A DNA stretch of 64,000 nucleotides from Bacteroidota bacterium (GCA_024679565.1 JAIBDD010000010.1:30072-94071); one strand, 5' to 3'. Shown: positions 9,133 through 17,704, numbered from the stretch's first letter. Notes: a model not told the origin generated them from the letters alone. A program made the numbers and translations.

Positions 9133-9966
9133 TCAAGGTATCCACTTGTCTTTACCGAAGTCTGGTTTTCGTTTCTCAAGAAATGCGTTACGGCCTTCTT
9201 TCGCTTCATCAGTCATATAGGCTAGTCGCGTTGCCTCTCCTGCAAAAACCTGCTGCCCAACCATACCATCGTCAGTCAGGTTCATGGCAAACTTTAACAT
9301 TTTGATACTTGTTGGTGATTTGGCCAACACTTCTTGCGCCCATTGATAGGCAGTGTCTTCCAATTCTTTGTGGGGCACAACGGCATTTACCATTCCCATT
9401 TCGTATGCTTCTTGGGCATTGTAGTTTCTGCCCAAAAAGAATATTTCACGTGCTTTCTTTTGACCAACCATTTTAGCCAAGTAAGCAGAGCCGTATCCAC
9501 CATCAAAACTTGTGACGTCGGCATCCGTTTGTTTAAAAATAGCGTGTTCCTTGCTGGCTAAGGTCATGTCACATACCACATGTAAACTATGTCCTCCACC
9601 TACAGCCCATCCTGGCACTACAGCGATTACAACCTTTGGCATAAAACGTATGAGTCGTTGAACGTCTAAAATATTTAGTCGGTGGTAATTGTCGTCTCCA
9701 ACATAACCCTGGTGTCCACGGGCTTTTTGGTCGCCACCACTGCAAAACGAGTAAACCCCATCTTTGGTGCTTGGGCCTTCTGCCGAAAGCAAAACAACAC
9801 CTATGCTTGTGTCTTCTTGTGCATCGTGAAATGCATCTAGCAGCTCACTTGTCGTTTTTGGTCGGAAGGCATTACGCACATCCGGACGGTTAAAAGCAAT
9901 TCGTGCTACTCCATCACATTTTTTGTAGGTGATGTCTTCGTATTCTTTAACGGTTTCCCAGATCAT
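9133..9966 (-). CDS. menB: 1,4-dihydroxy-2-naphthoyl-CoA synthase
   Basis: Crotonase-fold enzyme that closes the naphthoquinone ring of menaquinone by converting o-succinylbenzoyl-CoA to DHNA-CoA. It has 277 residues. The oxyanion-hole segment CSGGDQKARG and the WAVGGGHSLH loop are typical of MenB. The family signature FDGGYGSAYLA follows, and the C-terminus closes with FLEKRKPDFGK. No other men gene is close by. A -7 box lies 22 bases upstream of the ATG. Menaquinone is the normal respiratory quinone of this phylum. Confidence 0.95.
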   Translation of the reverse strand: MIWETVKEYEDITYKKCDGVARIAFNRPDVRNAFRPKTTSELLDAFHDAQEDTSIGVVLLSAEGPSTKDGVYSFCSGGDQKARGHQGYVGDDNYHRLNILDVQRLIRFMPKVVIAVVPGWAVGGGHSLHVVCDMTLASKEHAIFKQTDADVTSFDGGYGSAYLAKMVGQKKAREIFFLGRNYNAQEAYEMGMVNAVVPHKELEDTAYQWAQEVLAKSPTSIKMLKFAMNLTDDGMVGQQVFAGEATRLAYMTDEAKEGRNAFLEKRKPDFGKDKWIP

Positions 9967-9988
9967 ATTTCTTTGAAAAAGTGTTTGG

Positions 9989-9996
9989 CAAATGTA
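9989..9996 (-). promoter_or_regulatory. -7 box of menB
   Basis: On the minus strand this reads TACATTTG, a perfect TAnnTTTG box. It ends 22 bases before the menB ATG, leaving a short leader. Confidence 0.65.
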
Positions 9997-10003
9997 AAGC
10001 CAA

Positions 10004-10180
10004 TTAATAATTAACGATTAATAATTAACAAGGTTGAATGGTGCCTTTAAAGAGCATTTATTTCTAGGAATTAGGGGCGAGTCAATAGGAGAAAGCATGT
10101 CAAAATCTAATGTGGTTCCGCAGATTAAATGTCAATTATCAATTCTTAACTTTCAATTAATAATTATTAATCATCAATTG
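10004..10180. repeat. AT-rich intergenic repeats between menB and the bestrophin gene
   Basis: TTAATAATTAAC occurs as a direct repeat at 10004-10015 and 10018-10029. A second block at about 10130-10175 (CAATTATCAATTC, CAATTAATAATTATTAATC, CATCAATTGTTC) matches the CAATTG/AATTATTAA repeats seen elsewhere in the window. There is no ORF or hairpin terminator in the 215-base gap. Confidence 0.55.
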
Positions 10181-10181
10181 T

Positions 10182-11048
10182 TCATTCAAGTATGTCTTCC
10201 ACATTTGCTTTGATTTTGCCACATAATTCATCCAACGGTAAATCATTATCATCTTTGCCAAAAGGGTCTTCAATTTCTTCTGCCAAAAGTTCCATGCTTA
10301 CCAGTACATAAAAGATAAAAACAGAAATCAGTATGGTGCCATATTGGAAAGTGGAAACGAATCCAATCGGAAGCGTAACTACATATATAAATATAAACTT
10401 CTTCAAAAAGATGCTGTAGGAATAGGGCATCGGTGTGTTAAGTATGCGCTCGCAAGCCCCAGTAATATTCGAAAAGTTGTTGAGGTTGGTATCCAAGGTT
10501 AGGTAATCGTTGTCGGAGATGCTGTTCTCTTTTAACATCTTTTGAAGCCGGCCGTACATCTTTTGAGCAACGTGGCTAGGCTTGTGTGAAGAATCATTGA
10601 ACCGCTTAAGTTCTACATCATTCATACTGTGAGGCAACTCGTCCTGTTGTTTTCGTAGGTGCCATTTTAGTGTATATACGTAGTCTACAATAGCCTGTTT
10701 GAAGAATGCCCTGTCTTCTTCATTGCCTCGTGATACAGATACCTTCAAGGCTAAACTGCGTGTGTCATTTACCAGTTCACCCCATTTTTTGCGTCCTTCC
10801 CACCAGCGGTCGTAGGCCGTGTTGGTTCTAAAAACCAACAAAAGAGAAAGTACAAATCCAATGAGTGAGTATACGGCAATGGCATCCTTAAAAATATGGA
10901 GGTCTTCCATGTATTTGAGCTCGACATAGGTTAAGCCAAAAACGAATAAAGAGAGAATGATCATCTCAGGCAGCAAAACGCGTAGCGTATCGCCTTTCGT
11001 AAATTTAAAAATGTGCCTGAACCAAATTTTGGGGTTGTACTTAATCAT
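10182..11048 (-). CDS. bestrophin-like anion channel (UPF0187)
   Basis: A 288-residue inner-membrane protein. Hydrophobic helices lie near residues 25-45, 50-70, 205-225 and 235-255 in the bestrophin pattern. The diagnostic RTNTAYDRWWEGRKKW stretch is at about 76-91. Bestrophin homologues form pentameric chloride or cation channels. The start at 11048 (MIKYNPK) is preferred over a TTG 9 bases upstream, because that TTG is part of the -7 promoter box. The gene is divergent from the secreted unknown at 11117. Confidence 0.85.
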   Translation of the reverse strand: MIKYNPKIWFRHIFKFTKGDTLRVLLPEMIILSLFVFGLTYVELKYMEDLHIFKDAIAVYSLIGFVLSLLLVFRTNTAYDRWWEGRKKWGELVNDTRSLALKVSVSRGNEEDRAFFKQAIVDYVYTLKWHLRKQQDELPHSMNDVELKRFNDSSHKPSHVAQKMYGRLQKMLKENSISDNDYLTLDTNLNNFSNITGACERILNTPMPYSYSIFLKKFIFIYVVTLPIGFVSTFQYGTILISVFIFYVLVSMELLAEEIEDPFGKDDNDLPLDELCGKIKANVEDILE

Positions 11049-11054
11049 GTTGGA

Positions 11055-11062
11055 CAAAAATA
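11055..11062 (-). promoter_or_regulatory. -7 box of the bestrophin gene, 6 bases from its ATG
   Basis: The minus strand reads TATTTTTG, a perfect box. Transcription should begin at or next to the ATG at 11048, giving a leaderless or nearly leaderless mRNA. Confidence 0.6.
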
Positions 11063-11105
11063 GTAGAAGGAATGAAAACCCATAATGAAAACTGCATTTG
11101 GGCGT

Positions 11106-11113
11106 TATCTTTG
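11106..11113 (+). promoter_or_regulatory. -7 box of the gene at 11117, 3 bases from its ATG
   Basis: TATCTTTG is a perfect box that ends 3 bases before the ATG. It rules out the longer reading frame starting at 11072 as the main product and predicts a leaderless transcript. Confidence 0.6.
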
Positions 11114-11116
11114 AAT

Positions 11117-12115
11117 ATGCAGTTCAGGCAATCAATCGTTTTTATTTTTCTAATTCTGGGTCCATTTTCTGCTGCATTTTGTCAAGACGAGATTGTATTT
11201 ACTTACGAGAATCCATTTTATGAAGACTGTCGTCTCGTAGATCAACCTACACATCAGTACATCAAAAACAACGACATTAAATACCTCAAAAAAACCATTA
11301 AAATAGGTCGCGATATAGCCCATGTTACTCAGCATTTTTACAACGAAAGGGCGGTCTTAGATTCTGTCGTAGAAACAAATGAAACAGGAGAGAAAAAATT
11401 ATCCGTTTATACGTATGACTCTCTTTTTAGGTTAACATCAAAAATTGATTCTTTTAAAAATAAAACAGGATGGGACAGCCTATTCGTGCATCATTGGATT
11501 TATGGAGAAAGCGGGACCATTCAACGTATTGAACAAGGCTGGTCTTTTTTTGATCAACCTGATTTTCAGAGATATACGTTTATGCCAACCATCATTTTTG
11601 ATACAGTAATCAGCGATATGGTTAGGTATAAAATGGTAGGACCAATGCTCGATGAGCAGGCTAAACTCATGGTTGATAAGGATCCCACTTTGCTTTGGGT
11701 AAGGGATGGTAGACTTGTTTTGTATGGAACTGATTCTGTGTATTCATCCATCGATGTATCCGACATTGGGGATGAATATGAAATGAGGTATCACTTGTAT
11801 AAAGGCGATAGTGTAACCTTAATGCGCATTAGTCGGTACGACATTAAGTGGCAAATAAAAGCCAGTAAGGTGTTTTACAAAGGCGAGTGGGTGTTGTTGC
11901 AAGATCACCGTTATGATAGAAGTGGGTATGAGCTGATGAATACAAAATATGATCCGGTTTCTGGTATTAAATCGACAACCACATTCATCCGCGATCAAGC
12001 AAACGGCAGAATTGATAAAGAACTTTCGCCGGTAACCTATACTACCTTAGAAGGAAAGCCACCGCGAATTTCTGTTACAGAAGTAACATATTTCTACTCC
12101 TCACATATAGAGTAA
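11117..12115 (+). CDS. exported protein of unknown function
   Basis: A 332-residue protein. The first 23 residues (MQFRQSIVFIFLILG, then PFSAAFCQ) form a clear Sec signal peptide. The rest is soluble, rich in beta-strand and aromatic residues (YTYDSLFRLTSKID, FMPTIIFDT) and without cysteines or known catalytic motifs. The YDS..RLTSKID segment resembles RHS/toxin_15-like periplasmic repeats only weakly, and I do not assign a family. The start at 11117 is chosen because it begins the signal peptide and directly follows a promoter box. It is convergent with the mutase gene, 18 bases apart. Confidence 0.7.
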   Translation: MQFRQSIVFIFLILGPFSAAFCQDEIVFTYENPFYEDCRLVDQPTHQYIKNNDIKYLKKTIKIGRDIAHVTQHFYNERAVLDSVVETNETGEKKLSVYTYDSLFRLTSKIDSFKNKTGWDSLFVHHWIYGESGTIQRIEQGWSFFDQPDFQRYTFMPTIIFDTVISDMVRYKMVGPMLDEQAKLMVDKDPTLLWVRDGRLVLYGTDSVYSSIDVSDIGDEYEMRYHLYKGDSVTLMRISRYDIKWQIKASKVFYKGEWVLLQDHRYDRSGYELMNTKYDPVSGIKSTTTFIRDQANGRIDKELSPVTYTTLEGKPPRISVTEVTYFYSSHIE

Positions 12116-12133
12116 CGGCTTAACAAGGTTGGG

Positions 12134-15100
12134 TTACATATTTCTTCTGTATTGCCCACCAACTTCAAACAGCGCTTCGGTAATTTCTCCTAACGAGCAA
12201 TATTTACATACTTCCATGAGCTTGTCAAACACGTTTTCGTTTCGTAAAGCACTTTGTTGTAAGTTTTTTAGTAGGTCTTTTGATTCACCTTCGTTTCTCT
12301 TATGTAGTGACGTCAAGGTGTCTATCTGTAATTCCTTTTCTTCTGTTGTTGCGCGAATAACTTCTTTGGGTAAGATGGTAGGCGAACCTTTGCTGCTTAG
12401 GAATGTATTTACACCAATGATCGGGAATTCTCCTGTGTGTTTTAGGGTTTCATAATACAGGCTTTCTTCTTGAATTTTAGAACGTTGGTACATGGTTTCC
12501 ATGGCACCAAGTACACCACCTCTGTCTGTTATTTTGTCAAATTCAGTCAAAACAGCTTCCTCTACCAAGTCGGTCAATTCTTCAATGATAAAAGAACCTT
12601 GTAATGGGTTTTCGTTTTTCGCTAAACCAAGTTCACGGTTTATAATTAACTGAATGGCGACAGCCCTTCTTACACTTTCTTCGGTTGGCGTAGTAATAGC
12701 CTCATCATAGGCATTGGTATGCAGGCTGTTGCAGTTGTCGTAAATGGCGTAAAGTGCTTGTAGTGTGGTGCGTATGTCGTTAAAATCTATTTCTTGTGCG
12801 TGCAAACTGCGACCACTTGTTTGAATATGATACTTCAACATTTGACTTCGTTCGTCAGCACCATATTTGAGTTTCATGGCTTTTGCCCATATGCGTCTTG
12901 CCACACGTCCAATCACGGCATATTCTGGGTCAATACCGTTCGAAAAGAAGAACGACAAGTTTGGACCAAAGTCGTTTATATCCATGCCACGACTCAAGTA
13001 ATATTCTACGTAAGTGAATCCGTTGGCAAGTGTGAATGCAAGTTGGGAAATCGGATTCGCGCCAGCTTCAGCGATGTGGTATCCTGATATCGAAACTGAA
13101 TAAAAGTTTCTAACCTTGCTCTGGATGAAATATTCTTGTACATCACCCATTAAGCGCAATGCAAATTCAGTAGAGAAGATGCACGTATTTTGTGCTTGAT
13201 CTTCTTTTAATATGTCTGCTTGAACAGTACCACGAACCTGACTTAAAGTCTTGTTTTTTAATTCATTATATATGTCTGCTGGCAATACCTTGTCGCCCGT
13301 TAGGCCTAATAGCATTAAGCCAAGACCATCATTACCTTCAGGTAGCTCACCATTGTATGTCGGTTGAGCTGTACCCTTGACTTTAAAGTAGTCCGAAATG
13401 TTTGTTTTAACGTCTGCTTCAAGGTTATTTTCCTTTATGTACAGTTCACATTGCTGGTCAATGGCAGCGTTCATGAAATATCCCAATAACATGGGAGCCG
13501 GGCCGTTTATGGTCATAGAAACCGACGTCATTTGATGTGCCAAATTAAAGCCTGAGTATAGCTTTTTGGCGTCATCCAAACAGCAAATGCTAACGCCAGC
13601 GTTACCTATTTTGCCATAGATGTCAGGCCTGTAGTCTGGATCATTACCGTATAAAGTAACTGAGTCAAATGCGGTGCTCAATCGTTTGGCTGGCATGTCG
13701 CTACTTAGGTAATGAAAACGCTTGTTGGTTCTTTCGGGTCCACCTTCTCCGGCGAACATCCGTGTTGGGTCTTCACCTTGTCTCTTAAAAGGATAAATGC
13801 CTGCTGTGTACGGGAACTTGCCTGGTACGTTTTCCTGTAAATTCCATTGTAAAACGTCTCCCCAAGCTTCATATTTAGGCAACGATACCTTGCTGATTTT
13901 TTGGTGAGATAGAGATGTTGTTTTTGTCTCTACTTTAATTTCTTTATTACGAACAAAGTAGGAGTAAATATCATTGGCGTAGGCCTCTTTAACTTTAGGC
14001 CATTCATCCAACAATACCTGTAATTTAGGGTCAAAATCTAATGAAACCTTTGCGTAGGTTTCGTCCAAATCTTTGATAATACGGTCAGCGTCTGAAACAG
14101 CTGTCTCACGTATCGTCTCGATTGTTTTTCGAATGCCGAATAGTTTCTGTGCGATACCGGCTTGTGTTTTAGCCCATTTGTCGTAGCCTCTGTTGTTCTC
14201 TGAAATCTCAGACAGGTATCTTACGCGCTGTGGCGGTATGATGTATATTTTTTCCGATTCTGACACCTCTTCTCCATATGAAGAAGTAAACGTCGATTTT
14301 GTGTTAGAATTTATTGTGTCAATCAATGTGCCATATAGGGCATTGACACCAGGGTCGTTAAACTGACTGGCAATCGTGCCATAAACCGGCATATCGTCCA
14401 CATTCGCTTCGAATAATTTATGATTGCGTTGAAATTGCTTCTTTACGTCGCGGAGCGCATCTAGTGCTCCACGCTTGTCAAATTTGTTAATGGCAATAAC
14501 ATCGGCAAAATCGAGCATGTCGATTTTTTCTAGTTGTGTTGCGGCACCGTATTCAGGTGTCATCACATACAAGCTAACGTCACTATGGTCGGTTATTTCT
14601 GTATCGCTTTGGCCAATCCCAGAGGTTTCTAGGATGATTAAGTCATAACCAGCAACCTTAAGTATGTCTTTCGCTGTATCAATGTGAGCCGATAAAGCTA
14701 AATTGGCTTGACGGGTTGCTAAAGAACGCATGTATACACGTTCATTACGTATGCTGTTCATGCGAATTCTATCTCCAAGCAAAGCACCTCCAGTCTTTCT
14801 TTTACTTGGGTCTACAGAGATAATGGCAATTGATTTGTCTGAGAAGTCGTTTAGAAATCTACGCACCAATTCATCAACCAAACTACTCTTTCCTGCACCG
14901 CCTGTTCCTGTTATTCCCAATACGGGAGTCGTAATCGATTGAGCCTCAGACTTTATCGATTCAAGTAAGTCTTTATTTTCTTCAGGGAAGTTCTCTGCCG
15001 CAGAAATGACACGTGCAATAGACATTTTATTCTGCTTACGGAATGATTCTACTTCTCCATTTAGGCCATAACCCGTTGGGTAATCAGATTGTTCAACTAA

Positions 15101-15514
15101 ATCATTAATCATTCCTTGAAGACCCATTGATCTTCCATCGTCTGGATGATAGATCTTAGTTATTCCATACGCTTGTAGGTCTGCAATTTCTGAGGGAAGA
15201 ATTGTACCCCCGCCGCCGCCAAACAATTTGATGTGGCTCGCACCTTTTTCTTTAAGTAGGTCGTACATATACTTAAAGTATTCATTATGACCACCTTGGT
15301 AGCTGGTCATTGCAATAGCGTTTGCATCTTCCTGTATTGCGGTATTCACTACTTCTTCGGCGCTTCTGTCGTGCCCTAAGTGTATGACTTCGCAACCCGT
15401 TGATTGTATGATGCGTCGCATAACGTTGATTGCTGCGTCATGTCCATCAAATAGTGATGCTGCAGTAACAATCCGAACTTTATTTTTGGGTATGTAGGGA
15501 GACTGATTTTCCAT
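12134..15514 (-). CDS. icmF: fused acyl-CoA mutase, IcmF type (B12 domain, G-protein chaperone and mutase in one chain)
   Basis: A 1126-residue adenosylcobalamin enzyme that rearranges branched acyl-CoA, probably isobutyryl-CoA to n-butyryl-CoA or a related pair. In order: a B12-binding domain (about 8-145) with D23-G24-H25 in the base-off motif position; a MeaB-like GTPase (about 195-420) with P-loop GTGGAGKSS at about 203-211 and an NKFD specificity motif; then the TIM-barrel mutase domain with [18 protein letters not shown]. This domain order defines IcmF rather than methylmalonyl-CoA mutase, which is usually two chains with a separate MeaB. The start at 15514 (MENQSPY) is preferred because a -7 box lies 18 bases upstream. 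It stands alone. Which acyl substrate is used cannot be read from sequence. Confidence 0.9.
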   Translation of the reverse strand: MENQSPYIPKNKVRIVTAASLFDGHDAAINVMRRIIQSTGCEVIHLGHDRSAEEVVNTAIQEDANAIAMTSYQGGHNEYFKYMYDLLKEKGASHIKLFGGGGGTILPSEIADLQAYGITKIYHPDDGRSMGLQGMINDLVEQSDYPTGYGLNGEVESFRKQNKMSIARVISAAENFPEENKDLLESIKSEAQSITTPVLGITGTGGAGKSSLVDELVRRFLNDFSDKSIAIISVDPSKRKTGGALLGDRIRMNSIRNERVYMRSLATRQANLALSAHIDTAKDILKVAGYDLIILETSGIGQSDTEITDHSDVSLYVMTPEYGAATQLEKIDMLDFADVIAINKFDKRGALDALRDVKKQFQRNHKLFEANVDDMPVYGTIASQFNDPGVNALYGTLIDTINSNTKSTFTSSYGEEVSESEKIYIIPPQRVRYLSEISENNRGYDKWAKTQAGIAQKLFGIRKTIETIRETAVSDADRIIKDLDETYAKVSLDFDPKLQVLLDEWPKVKEAYANDIYSYFVRNKEIKVETKTTSLSHQKISKVSLPKYEAWGDVLQWNLQENVPGKFPYTAGIYPFKRQGEDPTRMFAGEGGPERTNKRFHYLSSDMPAKRLSTAFDSVTLYGNDPDYRPDIYGKIGNAGVSICCLDDAKKLYSGFNLAHQMTSVSMTINGPAPMLLGYFMNAAIDQQCELYIKENNLEADVKTNISDYFKVKGTAQPTYNGELPEGNDGLGLMLLGLTGDKVLPADIYNELKNKTLSQVRGTVQADILKEDQAQNTCIFSTEFALRLMGDVQEYFIQSKVRNFYSVSISGYHIAEAGANPISQLAFTLANGFTYVEYYLSRGMDINDFGPNLSFFFSNGIDPEYAVIGRVARRIWAKAMKLKYGADERSQMLKYHIQTSGRSLHAQEIDFNDIRTTLQALYAIYDNCNSLHTNAYDEAITTPTEESVRRAVAIQLIINRELGLAKNENPLQGSFIIEELTDLVEEAVLTEFDKITDRGGVLGAMETMYQRSKIQEESLYYETLKHTGEFPIIGVNTFLSSKGSPTILPKEVIRATTEEKELQIDTLTSLHKRNEGESKDLLKNLQQSALRNENVFDKLMEVCKYCSLGEITEALFEVGGQYRRNM

Positions 15515-15532
15515 AATTACAAAAGCGAGTGG

Positions 15533-15540
15533 CAAAGATA
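15533..15540 (-). promoter_or_regulatory. -7 box of icmF
   Basis: The minus strand reads TATCTTTG, a perfect TAnnTTTG box, 18 bases before the ATG at 15514. It lies just downstream of the terminator that closes the neighbouring small RNA. Confidence 0.65.
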
Positions 15541-15559
15541 TTCTTTTCGGATTTGACAT

Positions 15560-15592
15560 AAAAGAAAAGGCCGCTTAGTTAAAGCGGCCTTT
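15560..15592 (-). terminator. intrinsic terminator of small RNA copy A
   Basis: On the minus strand an 11-bp perfect stem AAAGGCCGCTT/AAGCGGCCTTT (loop TAACT) is followed by TTTTCTTTT. No minus-strand coding gene precedes it for 800 bases, so it must close a non-coding transcript. Confidence 0.85.
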
Positions 15593-15701
15593 AAGCTCTT
15601 AATTAGAGCATGGTAGTACTTAGTGGTTAGTTTTACTTGTCCCTTACGGGCTTAAGCTAATAGTAGTACAAATAGTAAAAACAGAATTTTAAATAATTTT
15701 C

Positions 15702-15742
15702 AAGTAGTAAGTAATAAGTAGTGTAGTGTAGTATTTATCAAA
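15702..15742 (-). repeat. 41-base shared core, copy A
   Basis: Identical to 16087-16127 except for one C/T difference. Apart from one G near its start it contains only A, C and T on the minus strand, with CTAC/TTAC units repeated. This low-structure region is a candidate pairing segment of the small RNA. Confidence 0.8.
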
Positions 15743-15782
15743 TGTTTTAATTTCTTTGTTCGTGTTGAACGATTTACATATT

Positions 15783-15797
15783 GCAATGCGTGTGCCA
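15783..15797 (-). promoter_or_regulatory. sigma-54 (-24/-12) promoter of small RNA copy A
   Basis: The minus strand reads TGGCAC-N5-TTGC followed by AA, a perfect RpoN consensus with the exact 10-base spacing between GG and GC. The predicted start is about 15771. Confidence 0.75.
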
Positions 15798-15839
15798 ACG
15801 AATATGTAAATGGTGTAAAAAGTATGTTAAAATATTGTT

Positions 15840-15852
15840 AATCAATGACTTA
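15840..15852 (+). promoter_or_regulatory. IHF-consensus site upstream of small RNA copy A
   Basis: AATCAATGACTTA matches WATCAA-N4-TTR exactly and lies at about -69 to -81 from the predicted start. Such sites often bend DNA between enhancer and sigma-54 promoter. In this phylum an HU/IHF-family protein would have to play that part. Confidence 0.45.
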
Positions 15853-15869
15853 AAATGTTGTTTTGTTAT

Positions 15870-15886
15870 TTGCAATGGTATGCCAA
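15870..15886. promoter_or_regulatory. candidate activator (enhancer) site of small RNA copy A
   Basis: TTGCAATGGTATGCCAA is an imperfect dyad ending in TTG and CAA, at about -99 to -115. Its reverse complement matches the element at 16249-16265 at 12 of 17 positions, and that element lies at the same distance from copy B. Confidence 0.45.
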
Positions 15887-15966
15887 CAATAGGAATATGA
15901 TTCATAATGGGATTTAATTATCAAAAGTATAATTAGTCTCGAATTCAACAAAAATGTCATGAAATG

Positions 15967-15993
15967 AAAAAGCCACCTGGTGAGGTGGCTTTT
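15967..15993 (-). terminator. intrinsic terminator of small RNA copy B
   Basis: The minus strand has an 11-bp stem AAAAGCCACCT/AGGTGGCTTTT with loop CACC, running into a TTTTT tract. Confidence 0.85.
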
Positions 15994-16086
15994 CTGCTCG
16001 AGTTGAGCGATGGTTAATAATAAAGTTAAATTAATTTAAAACGCTTGTCGTTTTTGTTTAGTAGTAGATCAGTAATTAATAACTTT

Positions 16087-16127
16087 AAGTAGTAAGTAAT
16101 AAGTAGTGTAGTATAGTATTTATCAAA
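16087..16127 (-). repeat. 41-base shared core, copy B
   Basis: Second copy of the core at 15702-15742, in the same orientation, 385 bases away, with one mismatch. The 37-base G-free run is preserved. Confidence 0.8.
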
Positions 16128-16162
16128 AGTCTTTATCGATCATTCGATGTGATATGTATATT

Positions 16163-16177
16163 CCAATACTTGTGCCA
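16163..16177 (-). promoter_or_regulatory. sigma-54 (-24/-12) promoter of small RNA copy B
   Basis: The minus strand reads TGGCAC-N5-TTGG: a perfect -24 element, correct spacing, and one mismatch (G for C) in the -12 element. The predicted start is about 16151. The weaker -12 suggests lower activity than copy A. Confidence 0.6.
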
Positions 16178-16218
16178 CAACCAGGATGTCGGAATTACCT
16201 TTGAGTTAAAAGACTTAT

Positions 16219-16231
16219 AATCAATGTATTG
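16219..16231 (+). promoter_or_regulatory. IHF-consensus site upstream of small RNA copy B
   Basis: AATCAATGTATTG fits WATCAA-N4-TTR exactly at about -68 to -80. This is the same place, within one base, as in copy A. Confidence 0.45.
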
Positions 16232-16248
16232 GTGTTTTATATTTCGTT

Positions 16249-16265
16249 TTGGCACACTGTTACAT
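16249..16265. promoter_or_regulatory. candidate activator (enhancer) site of small RNA copy B
   Basis: TTGGCACACTGTTACAT lies at about -98 to -114. It aligns with the reverse complement of the copy A element, and nearly all differences are transitions. Shared spacing supports a bound regulator. Confidence 0.4.
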
Positions 16266-16366
16266 ATATTGGATATTTTCCCAAAAAGTATAAATAGTAT
16301 CAAAAAGAGACAATATTCTTGTGATTTTGAGGTTTCACGTATTCCATTTTTTTGCACCTTTGCCCG

Positions 16367-17704
16367 ATGTACATACTAAAAGGATTATTTGGCCTTATCG
16401 TACTATTGGCCATTGCGTTTATTTCAAGTAGTCATAGAAAATCAATCAACTGGCGTTTGGTTTTGTCTGGCGTTGGTATGCAATTGATTTTAGCACTCCT
16501 AATTTTTAAAGTACCTGGTTTTGATAAAGTATTTGAAATATTAGCTGCATCCTTTACCAAATTGTTGTCGTTTACCGATGAAGGGGCTCAGTTCATTTTC
16601 GGGAAATGGCCTGATGTTGCGCAATTATTTTCAATGGAAAATGTAAACGGCAATCCAACCCAGGTAACACATACCATCGGATATGTTTTTGCTTTTAAAG
16701 TTTTGCCAACCATTGTTTTCTTTTCTGCGCTTACGTCTTTATTGTACTATTTAGGGGTCCTACAAAAAATAGTTTACGGTTTTGCCTGGATATTGAGCAA
16801 GACCATGCGTTTAAGTGGAGCAGAAAGTCTTGCAGCCGCAGCCAACGTATTTGTTGGTCAAACCGAAGCTCCCCTTGTTGTTAAGCCTTATATTAAAAGC
16901 ATGACTAAGTCTGAGATACTTTGTCTTATGACTGGAGGTATGGCAACGATTGCGGGTGGGGTATTTGCCGCCTTTATTGGTTTGCTTGGAGGTGATAGTA
17001 TTGAAATGCAGCAGATGTTTGCTAAACACTTGTTAACGGCGTCAGTATTGAGTGCGCCAGCAGCAATCGTATTCAGTAAAATGTTACTTCCAGAAAAGGA
17101 AAACGTTGATAAGAACCTAAATATAGACAAAACCAAAATTGGGAGTGGGCCATTGGAGGCAATTTCTAACGGAACAACTGAGGGTATCAAGCTAGCCGTT
17201 AACGTTGGAGGAATGATCCTTGTCTTTTTGGCATTCATCGCAATGATTAATTATTTGCTGGCGAATGTTATTGGTCATCATACGGGGTTAAATGAGTGGG
17301 TAAAAGCTGTTAGTGACGGCACATATACAGAGTTTAAATTGCAGATGATATTAGGGTATGTATTTGCACCCGTGGCTTGGGTAATTGGAATCCCATGGAA
17401 TGATACACTACTCGCGGGTCAGTTGCTAGGAGAAAAAACAGTGATTAACGAATTCATTGCGTATATCTCTTTGGGGAATATGCAATCCAATGGTTTAATA
17501 GCCAACAATAGAACAGTGGTCATCATGACCTACGCACTTTGTGGGTTTTCAAATTTTGCTTCTATAGGTATTCAAATTGGTGGAATTGGTACCATCGCCC
17601 CAAATCAACGCCCAACCTTGGCAAAACTAGGTATGCGGGCTTTATTGGGTGGTACATTAGCCTGCCTAATGACAGCAGCAGTTGCAGGCATCTTCTATGG
17701 CTAA
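16367..17704 (+). CDS. NupC/CNT-family nucleoside transporter
   Basis: A concentrative nucleoside transporter of 445 residues, which takes up nucleosides with Na+ or H+. About 10 hydrophobic segments are present. The core family motifs are visible: GQTEAPLVVKPY near 164-175, GGMATIAGGVFAA near 189-201, and a C-terminal CGFSNFASIGIQIGG stretch. The start at 16367 (MYILKG) is preferred over a TTG at 16352, because a near-consensus -7 box (CACCTTTG, 16355-16362) ends 4 bases before the ATG. The next gene starts 8 bases before the stop of this one, so they are translationally linked. Confidence 0.92.
   Translation: MYILKGLFGLIVLLAIAFISSSHRKSINWRLVLSGVGMQLILALLIFKVPGFDKVFEILAASFTKLLSFTDEGAQFIFGKWPDVAQLFSMENVNGNPTQVTHTIGYVFAFKVLPTIVFFSALTSLLYYLGVLQKIVYGFAWILSKTMRLSGAESLAAAANVFVGQTEAPLVVKPYIKSMTKSEILCLMTGGMATIAGGVFAAFIGLLGGDSIEMQQMFAKHLLTASVLSAPAAIVFSKMLLPEKENVDKNLNIDKTKIGSGPLEAISNGTTEGIKLAVNVGGMILVFLAFIAMINYLLANVIGHHTGLNEWVKAVSDGTYTEFKLQMILGYVFAPVAWVIGIPWNDTLLAGQLLGEKTVINEFIAYISLGNMQSNGLIANNRTVVIMTYALCGFSNFASIGIQIGGIGTIAPNQRPTLAKLGMRALLGGTLACLMTAAVAGIFYG

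Larger units (their letters stand above)
15560..15771 (-). ncRNA. candidate sigma-54-dependent small RNA, copy A
   Basis: Predicted transcript of about 210 nt without a usable ORF. The start near 15771 is placed 12 bases after the -12 element of a sigma-54 promoter. From the 5' end: a weak hairpin (GTTC/GAAC, 15770-15758); the 41-base core shared with copy B (15742-15702), whose last 37 bases have no G; a variable middle with a CCC-GTAA-GGG mini-hairpin; a hairpin GCTCT/AGAGC (15609-15595); and a strong terminator. Copy B, 384 bases away, has the same order of parts with mostly different sequence, which argues for two related RNAs under selection. No known RNA family is recognised. Inference only: no expression data. 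Confidence 0.55.
15967..16151 (-). ncRNA. candidate sigma-54-dependent small RNA, copy B
   Basis: Predicted transcript of about 185 nt that lies upstream of, and in tandem with, copy A. From the 5' end: a weak hairpin (ATCG/CGAT, 16148-16135); the shared 41-base core (16127-16087); an AT-rich variable middle; a hairpin GCTC/GAGC (16008-15996); and a strong terminator. The only ATG near the 5' end opens a six-codon frame, so coding is unlikely. Outside the core the sequence differs from copy A, but the arrangement of parts is the same. It could be regulated together with copy A by the same activator. Existence is inferred from promoter, terminator and conserved layout. Confidence 0.55.

Noticed and set aside
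11072..11116. Upstream start for the secreted unknown (15 extra residues)
   Set aside because: A perfect -7 box lies inside this segment and the extra residues would precede an otherwise complete signal peptide.
15870..15886. Third sigma-54 promoter (TGGCAT-N4-TTGC) between the two small RNA genes
   Set aside because: The spacer is one base short, and a matching element lies at the same -100 position of the other copy in the opposite orientation, so an activator-binding dyad explains it better.
15702..16127. CRISPR-like repeats in the 15.6-16.3 kb gap
   Set aside because: Only two copies 385 bases apart with no regular spacers, no cas genes and a low-complexity unit.
16250..16264. Plus-strand sigma-54 promoter for the nucleoside transporter
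   Set aside because: The -12 element does not match (TACA in place of TTGC), and the transporter has a near-consensus -7 box next to its ATG.
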